Below are positions 35,273 to 44,198 of a stretch of 64,000 nucleotides of DNA, piece by piece. Below the pieces are notes generated by a model. That model made no database searches. It saw nothing but the letters and a program-made list of their open reading frames with translations, and had not been told where the DNA came from. Source of the stretch: CAIMWS01 sp964409245 (GTDB taxonomy: Bacteria > Verrucomicrobiota > Verrucomicrobiia > Limisphaerales > UBA1319). The stretch is from NCBI GenBank assembly GCA_964409245.1, contig CAYPCQ010000018.1, positions 1-64,000 on the forward strand, read 5' to 3'. Made by a program: the position numbers and the translations under genes. Position 1 is the first letter of the stretch; each line of letters begins with the position of its first letter.

Positions 35273-35808
35273 CCCTTCAAGCTGCCATCTGACGGGAGAT
35301 TTCCACCTTTTGCGGACTCAAGCTCTTCCTCCAGATAGGCCACCACATCCTTCAGTTTAATGATATTCTGGGGATTCAAGGACATCAATGTGCGGTGGGC
35401 CTCCAAGCTGGTTTCCGCCACTTGGAGCATTCCGGGAGTTTGGGTCTCCCGGGCGGTATATTCCGCCAAGGGTGGAGCATCTTGCACCATTTGGAAAAGG
35501 TAACTCACTCCCATATTGTCCAACAAATCCATAATCCTGCTGTTGGGATTTAATAAGCGCAGGGGAGGCGCTCCGGGAACTGTCTGGCTCAAGCGCAAAC
35601 AAAATCCGGCCAAAATCCCCAGAAAGGTGCTGTCCATCATCATGCAATCGGTCAAATCCAGCACAAAACTGGATACAGCCTTTTCCTTAAGGTGGTTCAG
35701 AATGGACTTGAAATGAACGCTGGCCGCAGCATTCGCCCAACCGATTACTTTCAGATATGCCAGGGTCGGCTCGACGGCAACCAAAATGCGTGCGGGAGTG
35801 ATGCTCAT
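35269..35808 (-). CDS. STAS-domain protein (anti-anti-sigma factor-like)
   Basis: A 179-residue protein with the STAS fold: TDCMMMDSTFLGILAGF contains the D-S-T-x-L-G pattern in which the serine is the usual kinase/phosphatase target of SpoIIAA/RsbV-type proteins. A C-terminal extension of about 70 residues ends in a charged helix. It could be a target of RsbU-type phosphatases such as that at 19396. No anti-sigma kinase gene is beside it. The gene is convergent with the 732-residue gene and overlaps it by 4 bp. Confidence 0.8.
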   Translation of the reverse strand: MSITPARILVAVEPTLAYLKVIGWANAAASVHFKSILNHLKEKAVSSFVLDLTDCMMMDSTFLGILAGFCLRLSQTVPGAPPLRLLNPNSRIMDLLDNMGVSYLFQMVQDAPPLAEYTARETQTPGMLQVAETSLEAHRTLMSLNPQNIIKLKDVVAYLEEELESAKGGNLPSDGSLKG

Positions 35809-35889
35809 TTTACATTACCTGTGCATTAATATGTAACCATCTGACTGTTTCGTCAAGAAACTGGCCGGTAGAACAGAAGATTTGGACCG

Positions 35890-37044
35890 CTAACAAGCTC
35901 CGCCAGCGATGCCGCCTCCGACGATTTGCACCAGCGTTTGTTGCATCACCAGCGCCTCATCCAGATTGCTGAAAATCAACTGCCGGTTGCATTTCAACAA
36001 ACTTTCCATCGCTTGGATTAATTCGGCGATGGAATACCGCCGGGTTTGAGGCAGAGCCCTGAAAATAACATACGGATGCCCGGAAAGCGGATTAAGGCGT
36101 TTATCATCAGGGAACAAATCTGCCGGCATGCGCTCTAATTGCGCCTTGAACCGATTATAGTCGCTCTCCGCTTTAAGGAATCCCGCTCGCTGGCATTCTT
36201 TTAAAGCCAGCAAAACCCGGATTTTTGAGATGAGCCCATACAATAAGCCGATCGGGGATTTGCTGGAGTCGAATTTCAACTCCCAAAAGGACTCATCCAA
36301 AGCCCGTAGCAGCCTGGGTAAATCACGATCCCCCAAAGCTTCCGCCAACTCGAATGCTTTGGCTTGCTTCTGACGGGTGGTGATCGCCTTGACGTCCTCC
36401 AACTCAATATTGGGCCGCGAACCGGAATATAGTGAAAGCTTCTCCAACTCATTGCCGAGCTGGCGTAAATTGGGCCCCACTGAAGAAACAAAATCGGCCA
36501 GTGCTTCCCCAGAGATGGTTTTGCCCTTCAGTTCAGACTCAATCCAAGCTTCAGCTTTATGGATCCACTCCTTGTCGTCGATCGACAATTCCGAAAAATT
36601 TTCGACTTGGGCCTGTTTCTCGATCGTTTTATAAAAAGTCCGGCGCTTATCCACTTTGCCGGAACTGATTAACAATCGCACATTTCGCCATGGAAATGCT
36701 TTGATCTCTTCAGCGAAGCTGCTCAACGCTTCGGTAACTGCCTGGCCTCCGGCCACCCGATCTTCACCCAGAAAATTGCAATTCTGGAACCATACCACCT
36801 TGGTGCCGCCGAAGAATGGAAGGGTATCAAGGGCCTCGCGCAGGCGGCTTATGGCTTTCAAGGCTTCATTTCCGTTACCCGCGCTGGCGTCCACGATTTC
36901 CTGATCCATGCTGCCGGTTTCCTGACACCAAGTGGTATATATTTGACGCGCCCTTTTCTTGACCGAAAACTCATCGTCCCCCCAGATGAGCGCGAGGTTC
37001 CTGGCCACCTCGGGCTTGTTGCGAACAGTCGGGCTGGCAGCCAT
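35890..37044 (-). CDS. holA: DNA polymerase III subunit delta
   Basis: Clamp-loader subunit that opens the beta clamp. The 384-residue length is near the usual 340-ish, with the expected order: an N-terminal RecA-like domain (LALIWGDDEFSVKKRARQIY), then the middle region with NLRQLGNELEKLSLY, and the helical collar domain at the C-terminus. The VFF-x-GG-x-K-pattern appears as LPFFGGTKVVWF. It lies 73 bp downstream of the bifunctional-nuclease family gene on the same strand. Resemblance is at domain level only. Confidence 0.88.
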   Translation of the reverse strand: MAASPTVRNKPEVARNLALIWGDDEFSVKKRARQIYTTWCQETGSMDQEIVDASAGNGNEALKAISRLREALDTLPFFGGTKVVWFQNCNFLGEDRVAGGQAVTEALSSFAEEIKAFPWRNVRLLISSGKVDKRRTFYKTIEKQAQVENFSELSIDDKEWIHKAEAWIESELKGKTISGEALADFVSSVGPNLRQLGNELEKLSLYSGSRPNIELEDVKAITTRQKQAKAFELAEALGDRDLPRLLRALDESFWELKFDSSKSPIGLLYGLISKIRVLLALKECQRAGFLKAESDYNRFKAQLERMPADLFPDDKRLNPLSGHPYVIFRALPQTRRYSIAELIQAMESLLKCNRQLIFSNLDEALVMQQTLVQIVGGGIAGGAC

Positions 37045-37117
37045 CAGGCCTCTTGCTTTCTGGGGAGGATCATTAGACCACCATCACCCAAGCCCACCCT
37101 GATAGAAGCTCGGGGGT

Positions 37118-37573
37118 TCATTCGGGTTGAGTTCCCCCCTCCTGGTTGATCCTCTCCAACAATTCGGACATATCCTCAACTTGATCAAATAAGCCTGCGG
37201 CGACAAAAATTGGCCGTTTTTGGCAGGTCGCCAACGCAATGCAATCGCTGGGGCGGGCATCGATTTCCACGATTTTTCGTCCCAATTCGTTTTGTTGCTG
37301 CAGGACCAATCGAGCATAATAGGTGGTGGCCTTTAGCTCGGTAATCACCACTCGCTCGACAGAAATTCCAAAACCCCGAAAGATATTGGCCACCAAATCG
37401 TGCGTTAACGGACGCTCCTTTGGAGTGTCGCGCAGAAACATCCCAATCACCGCCGCCATATTATGTTCCACCTGGATGACAAAGACTTTTTGCTTGTTCC
37501 CAACAAAAATGGCCGCCCCGCTATTTGCTGGCAAAATCCCCCGTATTTCCACCGGCACCAAATCCTTCTTCAT
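37118..37573 (-). CDS. Bifunctional nuclease family protein (DUF151)
   Basis: A 151-residue protein of the BFN/DUF151 family. Features are VFVIQVEHNMAAVIGM, RPLTHDLVANIF and the conserved RPSDCIALA. Plant members have been reported to have DNase/RNase activity; bacterial roles are unclear. The 5' region starts ATGAAGAAGGATTTGG and is upstream of holA by 73 bp, with which it is likely co-transcribed. Confidence 0.85.
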   Translation of the reverse strand: MKKDLVPVEIRGILPANSGAAIFVGNKQKVFVIQVEHNMAAVIGMFLRDTPKERPLTHDLVANIFRGFGISVERVVITELKATTYYARLVLQQQNELGRKIVEIDARPSDCIALATCQKRPIFVAAGLFDQVEDMSELLERINQEGGTQPE

Positions 37574-37699
37574 AAATCCAGTCTAATCGGAACATCTAAA
37601 AAGACAAGCACATGTGCAAACCGCCCAAGGACATCATTATCCCGGAAACCCCTGAAAACAGCGTAAATATCAACGCATCCTGATATGTTGATTTTTAAT

Positions 37700-37728
37700 T
37701 TGCCAACCTCCTTTTCTACCACTATATT
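37700..37728 (+). promoter_or_regulatory. Candidate sigma-70-type promoter of metH
   Basis: TTGCCA (37700-37705), a 17-base spacer and TATATT (37723-37728) match TTGACA and TATAAT closely. The metH start codon lies 56 bases after the -10 box. A short hairpin with a T-run (around 37670-37695) occurs just upstream, but no known riboswitch is recognisable. Confidence 0.48.
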
Positions 37729-37783
37729 AACCCACTTTGGCTGGCTTTTCGTTCAGCATATGAACACTGTAAGATAAAAGATA

Positions 37784-40700
37784 ATGGGCACTGATTTAAA
37801 CCAATTGAACGCGTTGGAGAAACTCCTGGCAAACCGGATTGTGATTATCGATGGAGCCATGGGAACGATGGTTCAAAATCATCATCTGCAAGAGGCGGAT
37901 TTCCGAGGAAAACGTTTTGCCGGCCACCCACGCGACTTGAAGGGTAATAATGACTTGCTGAGTTTGACCCAGCCACAGCTGATCGAGGAAATCCATCGCG
38001 CATATCTCTTGGCTGGATCGGATATCATCGAAACCAACACCTTCAGTTCCAACGCGATTTCCATGGCAGACTACGGCTTGGAATCGTGCATTTACGAATT
38101 GAACTTCCAGTCCGCGCAATTAGCCCGGCGCGCAGTGAACAGCATCTTGGAACGAAATCCCAAACGCGAGGCATGGGTTGCCGGAGCCATTGGCCCCACC
38201 AACCGAACGCTTTCGCTGGCCACCGATGTTAGCAATCCCGGCTTGCGCTCCCACACTTTTAACCAATTCGTGGCGGTTTATGCCGAACAAATCCGGGGGC
38301 TGGTTGATGGCGGAGTTGATTTGCTGCTTTTGGAAACTTGCTTTGATACGCTGGTGTTGAAAGCCAGCTTGTTTGCGATCGAGGAATGCTTTGAGCAGCT
38401 CAACCGACGCCTGCCGGTCATGGTTTCGGTCACCATTACCGACCAGAGTGGCCGCACCTTGTCGGGGCAGACCGTGGAAGCGTTTTGGAACTCCATCGGC
38501 CATGCCAACCTCCTCAGCGTGGGGATTAATTGTGCATTGGGCGCGAAACAAATGCGGCCTTTCCTGGAGGAACTGTCGCGGTTGGTGCCCATCAGCGTCA
38601 GCTGCTATCCCAACGCCGGTCTGCCCAATGCTTTCGGGGGCTTTGATGAATCGCCTGAAAACATGGCGGCCGATTTGCGGGAATTTGCCGCCAACGGATG
38701 GCTGAATCTCGTGGGTGGTTGCTGTGGAACAACCCCGGCCCATATCAGTGCCATAGCCCAGGCCGTTCAAGAATTTGCCCCACGAGTCCCTGTCCAGCCC
38801 GAGCCCCACACCCGCTTGAGTGGCCTGGAATCACTGACCATCCGGCCCGATGCAAATTTTGTGAACATCGGCGAGCGAACCAATGTTACGGGCTCGCCTA
38901 AATTCGCCAAATTGGTGGCCGCGGGCGACTATGAGGGAGCACTGGCCATCGCACGGCAGCAGGTCGAAAACGGTGCGCAAATCATCGATGTCAACATGGA
39001 TGAGGCCTTGCTCGATTCTGAGAAGGCCATGGTCACGTTCCTGAACCTGGTGGCCTCGGAACCGGAAATTGCCCGGGTGCCGGTCATGATTGATAGTTCA
39101 AAATGGAGTGTTATTGAAGCCGGCCTGCAATGCGTGCAAGGCAAAGCCGTGGTGAATTCCATCAGTTTAAAGGAAGGCGAGGAGGAGTTCCTCCAGCGGG
39201 CGCGCCGCATTCGCCGCTACGGGGCCGCCATCGTGGTGATGGCGTTCGACGAAAAAGGCCAGGCGGATACGATGGAGCGTAAAGTTCAGATTTGTACTCG
39301 CGCCTATGAATTGCTGACTAAAAAGGCTGGCGTTCCGCCCCAGGACATCATATTTGATCCTAACGTGCTGACGATCGGCACCGGCATCGAAGAACACAAC
39401 CCTTATGCGCTTAATTTCATCGAAGGGTTGCGCCGGATTAAAAATACGTTGCCCTATTGCAAAGTCAGCGGCGGCATCAGCAACTTATCGTTTTCCTTTC
39501 GGGGCAATAATGTGGTGCGGGAGGCCATGCACTCGGCCTTCCTATACCATGCCGTGCAAGCCGGCCTGGATATGGGCATAGTCAATCCAGGGCAGCTGGC
39601 CGTTTATGAGGAAGTGCCCCGGGAATTGCTGCAACTGGTCGAGGATGTGATATTGAACCGCCGCGATGACGCCACGGAGCGTTTGATTAAATTTGCCGAG
39701 GCGATCAAGAAAACCAGCGTGGAAGAGACCACCATGGCGGCTGGGGCTTGGCGGCAGGAGCCGGTGGAAGAACGGCTGTCCCACGCGTTGATCAAAGGCA
39801 TCGCCGATTTTCTGGAGCCCGATCTGGAGGAAGCCCGCGCCAAATACCCCCGGCCTTTGTCCATTATTGAAGGTCCATTGATGTCCGGCATGAATACCGT
39901 CGGCAACCTTTTTGGAGCCGGCAAAATGTTTCTGCCGCAAGTGGTAAAAAGCGCGCGCGTCATGAAAAAAGCCGTAGCCCTGCTGCTGCCTTTCATGGAA
40001 AATGAAAAACAATCCTCCGGCAACCGCCCGCCTCAAGGCAAAATCCTCATGGCCACGGTCAAAGGGGATGTCCACGACATTGGGAAAAACATCGTGGGGG
40101 TGGTTCTGAGCTGCAACAATTACGAGGTCATCGATTTGGGCGTCATGGTTTCGGCGGAAAAAATCCTGCAGACCGCCCGCGAACGCCAGGTGGACATGAT
40201 CGGCCTCAGCGGCTTGATTACTCCATCCCTGGAGGAAATGTCCCATGTGGCCCGGGAGATGACCCGCGAAGGATTTTCCATACCACTGCTGATTGGAGGC
40301 GCCACCACCAGCAAAGCACATACAGCAGTCAAGATTGCCCCGCACTACCGCCAGCCGGTAATCCACGTCGTGGACGCCTCCAAAGCAGTTGGGGTGGTCA
40401 ACCAGTTGTTGAACAACCAATTGAAACCCGCTTTTGTGGAGGAAAACCAGCGGCATCAGGAACAGCTTCGCCAGGAATATCAGCTGAAGCAAAACCTGGT
40501 GAAATTGCTCCCCCTGGCAGAAGCTCGAAAACGTTCCACGCCCATCCGATGGACCGCAGATGAGGTGGCCAGGCCCCAGTTCACCGGCGTGAGCATTCTA
40601 TCCGAAGTGCCCTTGGAAACGCTGACGCCTTTCATCGATTGGTCACCATTTTTCCACACTTGGGAAATCCGCGGCCGTTACCCATCCATTCTGAATGATC

Positions 40701-41509
40701 CCCAGGCGGGTGTCCGGGCCCGGGAATTATTTGCTGATGCCGGCCGGCTGCTGGCCGAGTTGATTCAAAATCGTTCACTGACCGCCAAGGCGGTTTACGG
40801 CTTCTTCCCGGCCAGCCGGGAAGGCGACGATGTAATTTTGTATCGCGATGAAAACCGGCAGGAGGTATTGACTCGTTTTCATTTTTTGCGGCAGCAAATG
40901 CCGAAGCCCGCGGGCCAGTTCAACCATTGCCTTGCCGATTTCATTGCGCCTTCGGCTGCGGGCGCGTCCGCGGCTCTGCCAGATTATCTCGGCGCATTTG
41001 CTGTAACTGCCGGCCATGGGGTTGAGGCTCTATGCCGCCAATACGAAAAAGACCACGACGATTACAACTCGATCATGATCAAGGCGCTGGCTGACCGCCT
41101 GGCTGAAGCCATGGCCGAGTGGATTCACAAGCAAGCCCGCGTGGACTGGGGATTTGGGGGAGCTGAAAATCTTTCCCATGAAGACCTGATCCGCGAAAAA
41201 TACCGTGGTATTCGGCCGGCCGCTGGTTATCCAGCCTGCCCCGACCATTCGGAGAAGCAGACCTTGTGGAAACTGCTCAACGTCGAACCCAACATCGGTG
41301 TGAGCCTGACCGAGAATTGCGCAATGTGGCCCGCCAGCAGTGTCAGCGGCTTGTTATTCGCCCACCCCGAGGCCAAGTATTTCGCCGTGGGAAAAATCGG
41401 CCGGGACCAAATCCTCGATTACCAGGCGCGCAAGCAAATGGATTTGAAAACCATCGAACGCTGGCTGGCACCCTATTTGGACTATGATCCCGGCCGGGCA
41501 ACCGCTTAA
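37784..41509 (+). CDS. metH: Methionine synthase, cobalamin-dependent
   Basis: Transfers a methyl group from methyltetrahydrofolate to homocysteine via cobalamin. The 1241-residue enzyme has the classical modules: homocysteine-binding (zinc Cys250 in INCALGAK; Cys313-Cys314 in GGCCGTTP), folate-binding, B12-binding with DVHDIGKNI (His764, the lower ligand), and the AdoMet activation domain near the C-terminus. It starts in a good context 56 bases after the promoter candidate and ends convergent with leuC with only 5 bp between the stops. Needs cobalamin, which the cell may make or import. Confidence 0.97.
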   Translation: MGTDLNQLNALEKLLANRIVIIDGAMGTMVQNHHLQEADFRGKRFAGHPRDLKGNNDLLSLTQPQLIEEIHRAYLLAGSDIIETNTFSSNAISMADYGLESCIYELNFQSAQLARRAVNSILERNPKREAWVAGAIGPTNRTLSLATDVSNPGLRSHTFNQFVAVYAEQIRGLVDGGVDLLLLETCFDTLVLKASLFAIEECFEQLNRRLPVMVSVTITDQSGRTLSGQTVEAFWNSIGHANLLSVGINCALGAKQMRPFLEELSRLVPISVSCYPNAGLPNAFGGFDESPENMAADLREFAANGWLNLVGGCCGTTPAHISAIAQAVQEFAPRVPVQPEPHTRLSGLESLTIRPDANFVNIGERTNVTGSPKFAKLVAAGDYEGALAIARQQVENGAQIIDVNMDEALLDSEKAMVTFLNLVASEPEIARVPVMIDSSKWSVIEAGLQCVQGKAVVNSISLKEGEEEFLQRARRIRRYGAAIVVMAFDEKGQADTMERKVQICTRAYELLTKKAGVPPQDIIFDPNVLTIGTGIEEHNPYALNFIEGLRRIKNTLPYCKVSGGISNLSFSFRGNNVVREAMHSAFLYHAVQAGLDMGIVNPGQLAVYEEVPRELLQLVEDVILNRRDDATERLIKFAEAIKKTSVEETTMAAGAWRQEPVEERLSHALIKGIADFLEPDLEEARAKYPRPLSIIEGPLMSGMNTVGNLFGAGKMFLPQVVKSARVMKKAVALLLPFMENEKQSSGNRPPQGKILMATVKGDVHDIGKNIVGVVLSCNNYEVIDLGVMVSAEKILQTARERQVDMIGLSGLITPSLEEMSHVAREMTREGFSIPLLIGGATTSKAHTAVKIAPHYRQPVIHVVDASKAVGVVNQLLNNQLKPAFVEENQRHQEQLRQEYQLKQNLVKLLPLAEARKRSTPIRWTADEVARPQFTGVSILSEVPLETLTPFIDWSPFFHTWEIRGRYPSILNDPQAGVRARELFADAGRLLAELIQNRSLTAKAVYGFFPASREGDDVILYRDENRQEVLTRFHFLRQQMPKPAGQFNHCLADFIAPSAAGASAALPDYLGAFAVTAGHGVEALCRQYEKDHDDYNSIMIKALADRLAEAMAEWIHKQARVDWGFGGAENLSHEDLIREKYRGIRPAAGYPACPDHSEKQTLWKLLNVEPNIGVSLTENCAMWPASSVSGLLFAHPEAKYFAVGKIGRDQILDYQARKQMDLKTIERWLAPYLDYDPGRATA

Positions 41510-41514
41510 ATCGC

Positions 41515-42885
41515 TCAGGCCAGAAACGTCCTGGGATCAGTGATTTTCCCAGTCAAGGCGCTGGCAGCAACCGTCGCAGGCGAGGCCAGGAAAACTTGGG
41601 AATCCTTATGTCCCATGCGCCCGGGGAAATTACGATTGGTCGCGCTGATGCATTTGAGCGGTTGATTCATCCGGCCAAAAGTATCCACGGGACCGCCCAG
41701 GCACGCGGCACAGCCCGCATTCTCCGTCATTTGCACGCCCGCATCCTGCAGGATTTGCCACACAGTCTTATCTCCCCACCGGATGGTTTGCAGATTGGTG
41801 GCGATCTCGGGTGTAGCCGGCACGCCAAAGGTATCGATCAATACTCGTTTGCCAGCGAGTATTTTGGCAAAAGCCAGGAAATCGCTGGCTTTGCCCCCGG
41901 TACACGACCCCATGTAGGCGCGGTCCAATTTGACCTGCTCCATTTGCCTGGCCAGTTTGCGCTGCCCGGGATCGGGATGACAGGCCACGGTAGGCTCCAA
42001 CCGGTTCAGATCCACCACTGATTCCGCGATGAATGCCTCATCCCGGTCGCGCTCCACCGGCGTGTAAGCCGCGTGGGTGCCATTCAAAGCACAACGCTGA
42101 TCCACGTATTCCTTGGTTTTTTGATCGAATTCAAAAATGCCATTCTTGCCGCCCGCTTCAATGGCCATATTGGCTACGGTCATGCGGTCATCCAAGGAAA
42201 GGCTCGAAGCCCCCGGCCCATCGAACTGCATGGCCCGGTAGGTTGCCCCATCAAATCCGATCTCACCGATGATGTGCAAAATGAGATCCTTGGCCATCAC
42301 GCCCGGCTGCAATTGCCCTTCGAGCCGGAAATGCATGGTGGCCGGCACTTTCAGCAAAAGCTTCCCGGTGCCCATGACGAACCCGGCATCGGTATTGCCG
42401 ATGCCCGTGGCGAATTCATTGAAAGCCCCCGCGGTGCAAGTATGGGAGTCGGTCCCAAATAGGACTTCACCCGGACGGGTATGTCCCTTTTCGGGGAGGG
42501 CGGTGTGGCAAACCCCGGCGTATTTGCTGCCAAACTGCCGGCGGACCGGTCCTTTGACTGCGTCAAACACCCATTTGCCATTGGGATCATCGATGACATC
42601 GTAAAAATACCGGAGGCCCTGCTCTTGCACAAACTCCCGCAGGATATCCACGTTGCGATTGCTCTTGGAATCGGCGCTAAAAATGTAGTGATCGGGGATG
42701 ATCACCACCTTCTCGCGGTCCCACACTTTGGCCTGGCTGCCAAACTCACGGCGGAATACCCCAATCGTGCCGGGGCCGCACACATCGTGCGTCATCAGCA
42801 CATCTGCTGAAACCCAGACATTATCGCCGGCTTGCACCGAACTTTTGCCCGCTGCCCGCGCCAAAATTTTCTCTGTCAAAGTCAT
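41515..42885 (-). CDS. leuC: 3-isopropylmalate dehydratase large subunit
   Basis: Isomerises 2- and 3-isopropylmalate in leucine synthesis, with LeuD. Iron-sulphur cysteines are visible in GSCTGGKASD and CAACLGG, and there is a GTDSHTCTAGAF signature. Length 456 residues from the chosen ATG at 42885 (MTLTEKILAR); the frame begins 13 codons further upstream. Sequence style (shorter, with VPATPEIATN) is the archaeal/bacterial HACN-like variant, so homoaconitase-like activity cannot be excluded. leuD is not adjacent in the window. It is convergent with metH. Confidence 0.88.
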   Translation of the reverse strand: MTLTEKILARAAGKSSVQAGDNVWVSADVLMTHDVCGPGTIGVFRREFGSQAKVWDREKVVIIPDHYIFSADSKSNRNVDILREFVQEQGLRYFYDVIDDPNGKWVFDAVKGPVRRQFGSKYAGVCHTALPEKGHTRPGEVLFGTDSHTCTAGAFNEFATGIGNTDAGFVMGTGKLLLKVPATMHFRLEGQLQPGVMAKDLILHIIGEIGFDGATYRAMQFDGPGASSLSLDDRMTVANMAIEAGGKNGIFEFDQKTKEYVDQRCALNGTHAAYTPVERDRDEAFIAESVVDLNRLEPTVACHPDPGQRKLARQMEQVKLDRAYMGSCTGGKASDFLAFAKILAGKRVLIDTFGVPATPEIATNLQTIRWGDKTVWQILQDAGVQMTENAGCAACLGGPVDTFGRMNQPLKCISATNRNFPGRMGHKDSQVFLASPATVAASALTGKITDPRTFLA

Positions 42886-42988
42886 AACTGGCTGAAAGCT
42901 AAACAACCTTGGAATCCTCTGCAATACAGGAATAAATGAATCCCGGGGTGAGGCTGGGGTAACTATTTTTCAAAATCCCGGCAATCCA

Positions 42989-43018
42989 TTGACAATGAGC
43001 AGCGCAAGACGATATTGT
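42989..43018 (+). promoter_or_regulatory. Candidate promoter of the yqjD-yqjE-yqjK-like operon
   Basis: A consensus -35 TTGACA at 42989-42994, an 18-base spacer and TATTGT at 43013-43018. The first gene starts at 43067, about 50 bases further. Confidence 0.42.
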
Positions 43019-43066
43019 AATGGTCAGTAATAGCCGAAAACACAGTCGAAATGCGGGAGAACTCTT

Positions 43067-43387
43067 ATGGAAACCATTCCAAGCACGATGGAACCTGGTG
43101 ATGAGAATACCAGGGAAAAACTGATGAATGATCTGAAGGTCGTGGCGCAGGATGCCGAGGAACTCCTCAAAGCCACCGCCACCGATCTGGGTGATCGTGC
43201 CCAGGCGGCACGGCAGCGCCTGACGGTCGCTCTCGACCGCGCAAAAGATTCCGCCTCAAAAATGCAGGATCGGGCAAAAGAGGGTTTGGTGGCCACGGAT
43301 CGCTGTATCCGGGAGCATCCCTACCAAACCATAGGCGCGGCTTTTTGCCTCGGTTTGGTCTTGGGGTTGCTGGTGAGAAACAAATAA
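43067..43387 (+). CDS. DUF883-like (ElaB/YqjD) membrane-anchored protein
   Basis: A 106-residue protein with an amphipathic, charged helical N-terminus (about residues 15-80) and a C-terminal membrane anchor with IGAAFCLGLVLGLLV. HPYQTIGAA is the usual signature before the glycine-rich anchor. YqjD and ElaB of E. coli are inner-membrane proteins that bind ribosomes under stationary-phase conditions; the same role is only inferred here. First gene of a three-gene unit that also encodes YqjE- and YqjK-like proteins. Confidence 0.82.
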   Translation: METIPSTMEPGDENTREKLMNDLKVVAQDAEELLKATATDLGDRAQAARQRLTVALDRAKDSASKMQDRAKEGLVATDRCIREHPYQTIGAAFCLGLVLGLLVRNK

Positions 43388-43390
43388 CCA

Positions 43391-43783
43391 ATGGCTGGTG
43401 AGGATACCAGATCCACCCGGCTTGGCTCCTCCTTTCGCCGGCTGATAGGCACGGCACTAGCCTTGGTATCCAACCGCTTTGCCCTCCTGGCCACGGAATT
43501 AAGCCTGGAGAAATGGCGGGTGTTGGAGATTTGTTTTTTGGGAGCTGTCTGCTGGTCCGCTGCATTTATTGCAAGTATTCTGCTGACCGTGTTGGTCATC
43601 ATGACCGCCCCATCCGGGTCACGTTTGGAGGTGCTTGCCGCTTTGACCGCCCTTTATGGATTGTCCGCCGTATGGGCTGCTTTGCGCATCCGTCAGCGTG
43701 TTAAAAACTGGCCTCCGCCTTTTGCCGACAGCATGGATCAGCTTAAAAAGGACCGTGAATGTTTGCTGAATCGGAAATCGTAA
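43391..43783 (+). CDS. Phage holin-like membrane protein (YqjE/DUF1469-type)
   Basis: A 130-residue protein with two hydrophobic segments, FLGAVCWSAAFIASILLTVL and LAALTALYGLSAVWAAL, and an N-terminal helical part with RFALLATELSLEK. This is the pattern of the Phage_holin_3_6/YqjE family. It starts 3 bp after the YqjD-like stop and overlaps the following gene by 25 bp. Probable role in membrane stress; there is no evidence of a phage. Confidence 0.8.
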   Translation: MAGEDTRSTRLGSSFRRLIGTALALVSNRFALLATELSLEKWRVLEICFLGAVCWSAAFIASILLTVLVIMTAPSGSRLEVLAALTALYGLSAVWAALRIRQRVKNWPPPFADSMDQLKKDRECLLNRKS

Positions 43784-44094
43784 AATTGCTGGAGCAAAAG
43801 CAAAGGCTGATCCAGGAGAGTGAGCTATTCCGTCTCGAACTGGCGGCGGAAACCGTGGCCATCCTTCAAACTCGCTATTGGGCCGGCCGCTTGAAAACCA
43901 TCCTGCTCACCGCCGCTCCGGTGGCTGGATTCTTCCTGGCCCGCTCCTGGCGCGGCGAGCGCGGCCGGTGGTCCAGAACTTGGATGGTCTGGAAAAACTT
44001 CCGGAGAGCCTACAGCTTGTGGACGCTTTACAAAAAGTTCTTCCAGCGAGAATCCCAAGAACCCCGCGGTCCGAATCCCAATCCAATGCGGTAA
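43759..44094 (+). CDS. YqjK-like protein
   Basis: A 111-residue protein with charged helix KLLEQKQRLIQESELFRLEL and a short hydrophobic segment ILLTAAPVAGFFLAR, then a basic C-terminus with aromatic residues. Its position, third in a yqjD-yqjE gene string and overlapping yqjE, supports the assignment. Low complexity and short length make the family call only moderate. Confidence 0.68.
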   Translation: MFAESEIVKLLEQKQRLIQESELFRLELAAETVAILQTRYWAGRLKTILLTAAPVAGFFLARSWRGERGRWSRTWMVWKNFRRAYSLWTLYKKFFQRESQEPRGPNPNPMR

Positions 44095-44141
44095 CCTCAG
44101 GATAAATTTTGTCGGCTGCCTTTGAAGCAGCAAAAATTTAG

Positions 44142-44172
44142 TAATCCCGGGAAAAAGCAATTCCCGGGATTA
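44142..44172. terminator. Strong inverted repeat, likely bidirectional terminator
   Basis: TAATCCCGGGAA (44142-44153) and its complement (44161-44172) form a perfect 12-bp stem with a 7-base loop. On the minus strand it is followed by ACTAAATTTTT, which is consistent with ending xylA; it also lies after the YqjK-like gene on the plus strand, so it may serve both convergent transcripts. Confidence 0.65.
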
Positions 44173-44198
44173 TTACATCTGATCAAAAAGCGCTGGCC

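Noticed and set aside
37574..37783. Riboswitch before metH (cobalamin, SAM or SAH)
   Set aside because: No recognisable core motif of these families in 210 bases; only a short hairpin with T-run and a promoter are seen.
43391..43783. Prophage based on the holin-like gene
   Set aside because: The gene is in a yqjD-yqjE-yqjK-like operon and no phage genes surround it.
43391..44094. YqjK-like and YqjE-like genes as one frameshifted gene
   Set aside because: Both have their own starts and normal lengths, and the 25-bp overlap is typical for translationally coupled genes.
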